Origin: Cupriavidus yeoncheonensis
Lineage (GTDB): Bacteria; Pseudomonadota; Gammaproteobacteria; Burkholderiales; Burkholderiaceae
Reading direction: 5' to 3'
NCBI RefSeq assembly: GCF_905397275.1
Contig: NZ_CAJPUY010000005.1
Coordinates: 1 to 64,000 of the forward strand
Length of the DNA stretch: 64,000 bases
Shown here in pieces: positions 58,147-64,000 of the stretch; the stretch's first letter is position 1; the number at the start of each line of letters is the position of its first letter. Position numbers and translations under genes: made by a program. Under the pieces are notes generated by a model. The model searched no databases, was not told where the DNA came from, and worked only from the letters and a program-made list of their open reading frames with translations.

Positions 58147-59088
58147 TCAGAAGCGGATAATCCACTCGCCGAGCGCGTAACGGTAGTGGTAGTTGGGGCC
58201 GTTGAAGGATGCGCTGCGGTTATACCCGGCGCGAATGCGCAGAGATTGTGAGGCGCGAATCGGGCTTTGCAGGCCGATCTCAAAAAGCCGGGTCGGTTCG
58301 AGTGGGGCGTCGGCAACCTTTTCCCTGCCGAGACCAGCGACGAACGTTCCTGTCCAGCCCTGGTAGCGCTGGCGCCAGCCCACTGCGAGCATCGTTTCCG
58401 AGTAGCGATCCGGGTTGAAGTAGGCGCGGCCCACATCCTCCTGCGAACTGCGGTAAGCGCGGAATCGCGCCTGCAGGGTCAACCCCAGGTCCAGTGAAGG
58501 CTGGTAGATCAGTCGCAGGCGTCCGTGATCACGACGATTGCCGTCAGAGAAGTACTGCTGACCGGCCACGCCCACCAGTGTGACATGTGGACCGATGCCC
58601 TGGTCGAGGGCCACGCCACCGAAGGTGTAGTGGATACCCCGGTCCAGTGCGGTCTGTGTTTCCACCCAGTCGCGGTTGATGAAAACCTCGAGCGAAGTGC
58701 GCTTGGCCAGCGCCAGCCGGTAACTGCCATCGAGCGTTGCAAGGGTGTGTCCGCCTTGAGTAAAGACGCCACCTTCCATGGCCCAGCCATTCAACGTCGC
58801 AGGGTCGAGTTGCCGGCCAAGCACGCTCAGCTTTTGCCCGTGGCGTGTCCAGCCGTCCTGGTTGTAGCGATAGTCACTCGCTCGCAGGCCGAACAGGTTG
58901 TCTGCGTTCGACATGCTGGGAAGGTACTCGACCGACAGCTTGCGGATCGAGAATTTCTCGCTGTCGTAACTGGCCAGGAATTCCGGGCCTGCGCCCTGGT
59001 CCAGTACCTTCTCCTCTTCGGCTGCTGCTGTTCTTGTGATCGTCAACGCCAGCACGGTGTTCAGTAACGCGAATGCGTAGCGCCTCAC
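58147..59088 (-). CDS. Outer-membrane beta-barrel protein (YaiO/PgaA-barrel-like)
   Basis: A 313-residue exported protein. The signal peptide is RRYAFALLNTVLALTITRTA with cleavage near AAA-EEEK. The mature part is made of alternating strands, ending in ALGEWIIRF with a terminal Phe, the outer-membrane barrel signature. It resembles YaiO or the barrel of the PgaA exporter without its TPR part. The start is GTG 59088, which overlaps the glycosyltransferase stop in GTGA, so translation is coupled. With the GT2 synthase it forms a two-gene polysaccharide synthesis/export unit; no deacetylase or PgaB-like gene is present. Confidence 0.75.
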   Translation of the reverse strand: MRRYAFALLNTVLALTITRTAAAEEEKVLDQGAGPEFLASYDSEKFSIRKLSVEYLPSMSNADNLFGLRASDYRYNQDGWTRHGQKLSVLGRQLDPATLNGWAMEGGVFTQGGHTLATLDGSYRLALAKRTSLEVFINRDWVETQTALDRGIHYTFGGVALDQGIGPHVTLVGVAGQQYFSDGNRRDHGRLRLIYQPSLDLGLTLQARFRAYRSSQEDVGRAYFNPDRYSETMLAVGWRQRYQGWTGTFVAGLGREKVADAPLEPTRLFEIGLQSPIRASQSLRIRAGYNRSASFNGPNYHYRYALGEWIIRF

Positions 59089-60419
59089 TTGGTACCCCAG
59101 GTCTTTCGTGTCTTGAAGATTTCGTCGATATAGCCCAGCACGCTCGCCGGCTGCAGCAACAGGCTGTAGAAAATCATGTACATGCACAGGCCACGGCGGT
59201 TGCGCCTGACCTTGAGGCCCACGTCATCGAACATCTTCCTTTCGATCGTGAACATCAGGTAGCTCATGAGGAAGGCCAGCGGCAGCAGCGCCAGGGTCAT
59301 TGGCCCCGCGATCCAGTAGCAGCCAAACAGGGCCAGCACCATCCCCGGTACAAAGCCCAGCGTGAAGGCCAGGTCCAGCCAGGGATAGAACAGGTTCCAG
59401 TAGATGAAGAAGGTCGACATGCGGGGTGTCAGCAGGATGTCCGGGTGCTGCCGAAACGCCTCCATCATGCCGCGCGCCCAGCGCTGTCGCTGACGTACAA
59501 ACTGGCGCGCATTCTCGGGCACGTTGGTGAAGATGCAGGCATCCTCGCAGTGTCCGACCCGGTAGCCGGCCTTCAGCAAGGCCCAGGTCAGCACGATGTC
59601 TTCTCCCACGCATTCCGCCCAGCCGCCGACTTCGATCAGCGCACTGCGGTCGTAGAGCGAGAACGCGCCCTGGGCGACCAGCGTACCGTGGTACAGCGAC
59701 TGCATGCGCTTGATCGCGGCAATGCCCTGGAAATAGTCCCACTCCTGGCAGCGCGTGAGCCAGTTCTTGCGCGAATTGCGGACCAGGATCTTGCCGGCCA
59801 CGGCACGCGTGCCGGGAGGGTCCTGGCGGTAACGCTCGACAATGCTGGTCAGCGCCATCCGATGCAGATAGGAGTCGGCGTCCACGGTCACGACAAAGTC
59901 GTGAGATGCGAGTTTCAGCCCCTCGTTCAGGGCCCTGGCCTTGCCGCCATTGCGGGGCATGTCGAGCAGGCGCAACCAGGCATGTCTGGCCTCGGCCTCG
60001 CGCACCAGGCTTGCCGTGCGATCCCGTGAACCGTCGTTGATCACAATCACCTGGAGCGGGGCCGGATAGTTCTGGCGCTCAATGCCGGCAAGGGTATCCA
60101 GGATCGAGCCTTCCTCGTTGTAGGCCGCGATCAGGATTGTCAGTGGCGGGTAGCTGTCCAGCGAGCGGCGCGGAGGTCGCCGGTCCAATGTCAGGCTTGC
60201 GATCACGAAGGCATTCATAAAGCCTGGAACAATGGCGATGCCGCCCACCAGCAAAAGGGCTGGAATTGTTCCGATCCTGGCGCTGAGTTCAGACAGCCAG
60301 GTCTGTGCGGCCCAAACGGAGAAGGCAGTCCAGCCGATCGCGATGCACAGCGCAATGAAAAATTTGATACGCACCGGGACGTAGATGCGGGACGTGTCCG
60401 CGTTTCCCACTTCTGCCAT
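59085..60419 (-). CDS. Membrane-bound family 2 glycosyltransferase (PgaC/HasA-like)
   Basis: A 444-residue processive polysaccharide synthase-like protein. Two segments near the N-terminus (about 17-80) precede the cytosolic GT-A domain: ILIAAYNEEGS, VINDGSRDRT, DADS (second Asp motif), WAECVGEDIVL and QRQRW, i.e. the D, DxD, ED and Q(Q/R)xRW motifs of processive GT2 enzymes such as PgaC and cellulose synthase. Three or more C-terminal membrane segments (about 340-440) follow. The product is unknown. The next gene encodes a barrel protein, as for E. coli yaiP-yaiO. Confidence 0.88.
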   Translation of the reverse strand: MAEVGNADTSRIYVPVRIKFFIALCIAIGWTAFSVWAAQTWLSELSARIGTIPALLLVGGIAIVPGFMNAFVIASLTLDRRPPRRSLDSYPPLTILIAAYNEEGSILDTLAGIERQNYPAPLQVIVINDGSRDRTASLVREAEARHAWLRLLDMPRNGGKARALNEGLKLASHDFVVTVDADSYLHRMALTSIVERYRQDPPGTRAVAGKILVRNSRKNWLTRCQEWDYFQGIAAIKRMQSLYHGTLVAQGAFSLYDRSALIEVGGWAECVGEDIVLTWALLKAGYRVGHCEDACIFTNVPENARQFVRQRQRWARGMMEAFRQHPDILLTPRMSTFFIYWNLFYPWLDLAFTLGFVPGMVLALFGCYWIAGPMTLALLPLAFLMSYLMFTIERKMFDDVGLKVRRNRRGLCMYMIFYSLLLQPASVLGYIDEIFKTRKTWGTK

Positions 60420-61118
60420 GTGATCCTGTTTTTATTCTCTGTTGTATGTCATCAACCTTGGCAGGCTGGGCCGGGCATGGCCCGGAAGAAACCTTTGCCG
60501 GCGCTGCAGCGGAGCAGGTGAGCCATTGTTCCGACATCGGAATCCGAGTCACAACGAATCCAGCCAGGCGTGAACACCGAAACGGAGGGGGGCCGTGGAT
60601 TGGACGAAAGCCTGACTGCGTCGCCTTTACGGTTGCGGCCGCTAAGCTGCAGTCCGGGCCACACGAGGTGGCTGAGGCCGGCGACCGGGCAGCTGGAGGC
60701 GAGTGATTATCCACTCAAAACGGCACAGGAATCAAACAGTTGCCAGGCAGTTGTATTAATTTGCCAACAAGTTCGAGCTCTAGCCAGTCAAGCATGGCGG
60801 AGTCACATTTCCCTGCGCAAAGCGGCCTGGCGCTTGCGCGGAGTTGGCGGTTTCTCGTCCATCTGCGCCGAGTTCCCGGGGATCCGTTTGTCAATCTCTG
60901 GGGCGGGCTGGCAAGCCATATGTTTTGCAAGTTGATGGCGTAAGTAGCTGTTGAGTAACATTGCGGATTGTGGCGATGCTTCGGCCAGCTCGCCGCCGTG
61001 CATTTGTGCATACCCGATGGCCGCGCCGCCGTGGTTGTTCAGAGGGCGAATACAGAGGATCAATTACGCACGATTCGCGGAAGCAATTTGCAGTCGCAGC
61101 AGGCAGAAGGGTGTGAGG
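60420..61118. other. 699-base gap without a supported gene
   Basis: The frames here lack ribosome sites and motifs. It contains several short dyads: CCGGGC-ATG-GCCCGG near 60475, TTCCGA-CA-TCGGAA at 60529-60542. Promoters of the divergent glycosyltransferase and response-regulator genes must be here. A lone TTATCCACT-like motif near 60705 is too weak to call. Confidence 0.5.
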
Positions 61119-61829
61119 ATGAGGATTGCCTCGGTGGAAGACGATCCGGACCAGGCTCGACTGATCCGGAAAATACTGGTCGAGGCGGGATTCGAATGCG
61201 AATCCTATGCCACGGGCGCGGCCTTGCTGCGCGCGCTGCGCGAGCAGGCGTTCGACCTGCTGGTGGTGGACTGGCAGTTGCCGGATACCAGCGGCATTGA
61301 ACTGGTGAGCTGGGTGCGCCAGACGTCCGGCGCCATGCCGCCCATCCTGTTCCTGACCAGCCGCACCGCCGAAGAGGACATCGTTGCCGGGCTCGACGTC
61401 GGGGCCGACGACTACATGCTCAAGCCGATCCGGGCCGGCGAACTGCTGGCACGCGCGCGCTCGCTGCTGCGGCGCGCCTACCCCGAGGCCACGCAGGATG
61501 CCGACGTCATCCGGCGCGGCAGCTACTGCGTGGATCCGCGCGCGCGCACCATCACGCTGGGGGGCGAGGTCGTCACGGTGTCGCCGCGCGAGTATGAGCT
61601 TGCGCTCTTCCTGTTCCGTAACATGGGCCGCCTGCTGTCGCGCGACGTAGTGGAGCAGGCCGTGTGGGGCCGCGCCATCGGCGCGGGTTCGCGCACGGTC
61701 GACACGCACATGTCACGCCTGCGCATCAAGCTCGCGCTGCGCCCCGAGAACGGCGTGCGGCTGACCTCCGTCTATTCGCACGGTTATCGCTTCGAAGAGA
61801 CCGGCGCCGAGGACGAACCTCGTGCGTAG
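61119..61829 (+). CDS. OmpR/PhoB-family response regulator (orphan)
   Basis: A 236-residue response regulator. The receiver domain (1-120) has acidic D8/D9, phosphoacceptor D51 in VVDWQLPD, T80 and K102 in YMLKP. The OmpR-type winged-helix domain (about 135-236) ends RTVDTHMSRLRIKL and SVYSHGYRFE. The frame extends to 60951 but ATG 61119 has a GAAGG-type site. No sensor kinase is encoded beside it, so its partner lies elsewhere or it works alone. The target is unknown. Confidence 0.92.
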   Translation: MRIASVEDDPDQARLIRKILVEAGFECESYATGAALLRALREQAFDLLVVDWQLPDTSGIELVSWVRQTSGAMPPILFLTSRTAEEDIVAGLDVGADDYMLKPIRAGELLARARSLLRRAYPEATQDADVIRRGSYCVDPRARTITLGGEVVTVSPREYELALFLFRNMGRLLSRDVVEQAVWGRAIGAGSRTVDTHMSRLRIKLALRPENGVRLTSVYSHGYRFEETGAEDEPRA

Positions 61830-61908
61830 TGAACGATGCCGGCGTCGGTGTCACCTACACGGTGCACTTGCCGGCGCCTGACGACCGGACAATCCCTGAC
61901 TCGCCGAG

Positions 61909-62367
61909 TTACTCGCCCAATTCGGCAGCGGCCCCGACCAGGGCGTCAGCTCTGGAGAACCCCAACCGCTCTCCCAGCGCCAGATTGGCCGGCTGCCACA
62001 AGGCATGCGCGTGCGCCAGACGCGTCGCTCCCGCTTCCGTCAGCCACACCGCGCGGCGGCGCCGGTCCGCCTCGGAGGCTACGACTTCCGCAAGGCCGGC
62101 GCCGACCAGCTGATCGACGTTGCGCGACATGGTCGACTGGTTCAGGCCGGCGCGTTGCGCGAGTCCCGCGATGGTGTCGTCGGGCGCCGCGGCGATCAGG
62201 CACATCAGCCCGAACTGGGTGCTGGTGAGTCCGGCCGGCTGCAAGGCCCGGTCCAGCTCGGAAGTGATCCGGCGCGCCAGCACGCGCGCCAGCAAGCCCA
62301 GGTCGGCGTCGAGCGCCGCGGCTGCATCGGTGCGCAGGGTCCGGGTGCCTTGTTTGCGCTTGGTCAT
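61909..62367 (-). CDS. MarR family transcriptional regulator
   Basis: A 152-residue MarR regulator with winged helix-turn-helix: GLTSTQFGLMCLIAAAPDDT, AGLAQRAGLNQSTMSRNVDQ (recognition helix), LVGAGLAEVVASEADRRRRA (wing). It is divergent from a hotdog thioesterase, and a dyad between them (62385-62399) is a likely operator. MarR proteins often sense aromatic acids or CoA thioesters, which fits a thioesterase target. Upstream codons in the frame are not coding; ATG 62367 is used. Confidence 0.9.
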   Translation of the reverse strand: MTKRKQGTRTLRTDAAAALDADLGLLARVLARRITSELDRALQPAGLTSTQFGLMCLIAAAPDDTIAGLAQRAGLNQSTMSRNVDQLVGAGLAEVVASEADRRRRAVWLTEAGATRLAHAHALWQPANLALGERLGFSRADALVGAAAELGE

Positions 62368-62384
62368 GCGGCTAGTATATGCAA

Positions 62385-62399
62385 ATACATTCAGTGTAT
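62385..62399. promoter_or_regulatory. Candidate MarR operator
   Basis: ATACA-TTCAG-TGTAT, a perfect 5+5+5 dyad, in the 60-base space between marR and the thioesterase gene. Confidence 0.5.
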
Positions 62400-62427
62400 C
62401 TACATGTAATTGACCGGGAGAATCGAC

Positions 62428-62919
62428 GTGACAAGCTATCGCTATGGGGTGGCATCGCTGGCCGAGACCGCGGAGATGAGCGGCAAGGCTGTCCTGGAGG
62501 CCATCATCGACGGGCGGTTGCCGCAACCGCCGATTTCGCAGGTACTCGGTTTCTGGCTCACCGAGGTGGGCGACGGGTTTGCCGTGTTCGAGGGCGATCC
62601 CGGCGCGCACCTGTTCAACCCGATGGGGACGGTGCACGGCGGCTGGGCGCTGACGCTGATCGACAGTGCCACGGGTTGCGCGGCGAATTCCGTGCTGCCC
62701 GCCGGTACCGCTTACACCACGGTCGAGACCAAGGGCAATTTCTCGCGGCCGATCAAGGCCGACACCGGCCGCGTGCGTGCGGAAGGGCGTGTGATCAGCC
62801 AGGGCCGGCAGATCATCACGACCGAGGCACGCGTGCTGGCCGCGGACGGCCGGGTCCTCGCCCATGGCACATCGACACTGCTGGTACTGGGGCCGGCGAA
62901 GCCGGTCCAGGGGAAATAA
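62428..62919 (+). CDS. PaaI-type hotdog thioesterase
   Basis: A 163-residue single-domain hotdog-fold acyl-CoA thioesterase. The signature FNPMGTVHGGWALTLIDSAT carries the HGG motif and catalytic-site Asp. The C-terminus (GRVRAEGRVISQGRQIITTE) completes the fold. The frame's TTG at 62410 is less likely than GTG 62428, which has CGGGAG seven bases upstream. Such enzymes release free acid from aryl- or acyl-CoA. It is controlled presumably by the divergent MarR protein. Substrate not known. Confidence 0.88.
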   Translation: MTSYRYGVASLAETAEMSGKAVLEAIIDGRLPQPPISQVLGFWLTEVGDGFAVFEGDPGAHLFNPMGTVHGGWALTLIDSATGCAANSVLPAGTAYTTVETKGNFSRPIKADTGRVRAEGRVISQGRQIITTEARVLAADGRVLAHGTSTLLVLGPAKPVQGK

Positions 62920-63041
62920 GGGCAACCGTCGCAATACTTCCGACGCATTGGCGCCGTGTCATGCGTCAGGCGTCGGCAGCCGCCGCATCGCGGATCTTCA
63001 CCGGTTCGCGCCCGGCGCTTCCGGAAAGCGGGGAAACAGGT

Positions 63042-63674
63042 TCAGGCTGGCTTGCGCGTCAGCACCGTCGCCAGCGCCAGCGCCGTTGCGGCCACCGTAT
63101 CGACATCCGGCACATAGTCGTCGCGGATCCAGCGCAGCGCGATGTGCACCACTCCGCCGGCGATGCCGGCTAGCAGCAATGGGTCCGCGGTCTGCCCCGG
63201 CGGCAGCAGCGCCTGTGCGAGCAGGCCGCCGAATGCGCGCAGCGACTCGTCCAGCGCTTCGTCCACGCGCTTGCTGACGCCGCGGATCTCCACCAGGAAC
63301 ACCCTTGCGGAGCGTGGCTCGCGCTGCAGCGCGCCGAAGTATGCCCGCAGCATGGCCAGCGCGCGCTGCTGCCGGCCGCGTCCGGCGTCTTGCGCGGCAT
63401 GCCCGATCGATTGCAGCAGCAGGTCGGTCACGGCGCGGAACGAAGCCTCCAGCAAGGCTTCGCTGTTGGCGAAGGACTCGTAGAAGTAGCGTTCGGTCAG
63501 CCCGGCCGCCTCGCACACCGCCTTGACGGTGGAGTTCTGGTAGCCGCGCTCGCCGTAGACCTGGATGGCCGCGGCGATCAGCTGGCAACGGCGCTGGGTG
63601 CGCCGCTCGTCGGCTGCTGCACCGCGGTAGCGGCGCGCGGTGGAGGCCTCCATGGGCTCGGTCGGCTCGGTCAT
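63042..63674 (-). CDS. TetR family transcriptional regulator
   Basis: A 210-residue TetR regulator with N-terminal helix-turn-helix (about 26-75): LIAAAIQVYGERGYQNSTVK, AVCEAAGLTERYFYESFANS. The C-terminal ligand domain is not assignable. A perfect 10+1+10 dyad (63699-63719) lies between it and the divergent flavin monooxygenase gene, probably its operator. By analogy to Baeyer-Villiger monooxygenase regulators, it may respond to a ketone or steroid-like compound. Confidence 0.92.
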   Translation of the reverse strand: MTEPTEPMEASTARRYRGAAADERRTQRRCQLIAAAIQVYGERGYQNSTVKAVCEAAGLTERYFYESFANSEALLEASFRAVTDLLLQSIGHAAQDAGRGRQQRALAMLRAYFGALQREPRSARVFLVEIRGVSKRVDEALDESLRAFGGLLAQALLPPGQTADPLLLAGIAGGVVHIALRWIRDDYVPDVDTVAATALALATVLTRKPA

Positions 63675-63698
63675 GATGGGCCATTATGACATTCCCTA

Positions 63699-63719
63699 TT
63701 GTCAGATGGCATCTGACAA
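63699..63719. promoter_or_regulatory. Palindromic operator for TetR
   Basis: TTGTCAGATG-G-CATCTGACAA is a perfect 21-base dyad in the 84-base divergent space. Further TGACA (63687-63691) and TGTCA half-sites lie around it. Confidence 0.75.
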
Positions 63720-63758
63720 CCTATGGTGTCAGAAGTGACCGCATCCGGGATACCCGCC

Positions 63759-64000
63759 ATGACCGTTGCTGCACCCGAAGACACGCTGCTCGATGTCCTG
63801 ATCGTCGGCGCCGGCCTGTCCGGCATCGGCGCCGCGCGGCAGTTGCAGCAGCGCTGTCCCGGCAAGCGCTACGCCATCCTGGAAGCGCGGCAGGCCATGG
63901 GCGGCACCTGGGACCTGTTCCGCTATCCGGGCATCCGCTCGGATTCGGACATGTACACGCTTGGCTACCGCTTCAAGCCGTGGAAGGGCGCCAAGGCCAT
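63759..64000 (+). CDS. FAD-dependent (Baeyer-Villiger type) monooxygenase, N-terminal part
   Basis: The frame opens at ATG 63759 and runs off the right edge, so 80 residues are seen. [20 protein letters not shown] begins the FAD-binding Rossmann fold, with [11 protein letters not shown] as the GxGxxG loop, and [19 protein letters not shown] is the conserved GG-T/W-R-Y-PG-x-R-x-D stretch of flavin monooxygenases and Baeyer-Villiger enzymes. The product inserts oxygen from O2 using NADPH. It is divergent from tetR with a shared operator. The rest of the gene is outside the window. Confidence 0.85.
   Translation, partial: MTVAAPEDTLLDVLIVGAGLSGIGAARQLQQRCPGKRYAILEARQAMGGTWDLFRYPGIRSDSDMYTLGYRFKPWKGAKA

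Noticed and set aside
60570-60935. 121-codon frame in the 699-base gap
   Set aside because: No ribosome site, no recognisable family, and composition unlike real genes; could be looked at with RNA-seq.
1-64000. tRNA, rRNA or CRISPR arrays
   Set aside because: No cloverleaf with T-loop GTTCGA-type motif in the gene-free stretches and no regularly spaced repeats were seen.

Overview
The window is about 64 kb of GC-rich, densely coded DNA from a beta-proteobacterium. A Cupriavidus/Ralstonia-type Burkholderiaceae replicon fits best. This is inferred from gene content: the narK1-narK2-narGHJI order, Bug-type (TctC) binding proteins, short H-NS-like proteins with a DPKTGKTWSGRGR core, hopanoid genes, DUF6494 and many lone regulators paired with transporters. 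No rRNA, tRNA, CRISPR array or prophage was seen. The only sign of a mobile element is the first ~110 bases, where an IS appears to be cut by the window edge.

Layout. 1-12.3 kb is a minus-strand respiratory nitrate reduction operon: narK1, narK2, narG, narH, narJ, narI, a parvulin isomerase, a beta-carbonic anhydrase, mobB and a DGC-domain protein. It is divergent from nnrS (nitric-oxide-associated membrane protein) at 12.6-13.8 kb. 13.9-18.6 kb holds two MFS exporter/regulator pairs (Bcr/CflA with AraC; DHA1 with LysR). 18.6-22.5 kb has a small lipoprotein, an H-NS-like protein and an AzgA-type purine permease, separated by long non-coding stretches. 22.5-31.7 kb carries a 24-residue membrane peptide coupled to a GNAT-like protein, a cytoplasmic BNR-propeller protein with a MoaD/ThiS-like partner, cheV behind a flagellar-type promoter, a 1-Cys peroxiredoxin, UspA, a SulP transporter, a ribbon-helix-helix protein and a phospholipase-D-fold lipoprotein. 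31.7-35.2 kb is a DUF6494 gene convergent with a three-gene 2-oxo acid dehydrogenase operon. 35.4-43.0 kb is sulfur metabolism: MetQ-like protein, MetY, ketopantoate reductase, TauD-like dioxygenase and a sulfonate-type ABC importer.

43.1-50.8 kb has a methyltransferase, a Gly/His-rich secreted protein, an IclR regulator, a GGDEF membrane protein and a minus-strand module of Bug binding protein, CaiB/BaiF CoA-transferase and citryl-CoA-lyase-like protein. 50.9-57.6 kb has an Hsp70-family protein, a ParE-type toxin with a short partner, the hopanoid genes hpnD-shc-hpnG, a BON-like protein and cspA. 58.1-60.4 kb is a GT2 synthase with an outer-membrane barrel. 61.1-64 kb has an orphan OmpR regulator, MarR/hotdog thioesterase and TetR/flavin-monooxygenase divergent pairs; the last gene runs off the window.

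Observations most worth following: a two-copy intergenic element (18607-18702 and 26451-26540) with a conserved 25-mer and an inverted TATCCAC-N7-GTGGATA pair at fixed spacing; the BNR-propeller/MoaD-like pair; the peptide/GNAT pair; a recurrent TATGCG/GCATAT palindrome in the sulfur genes; and paired operators at the Bug/CoA-transferase promoter.
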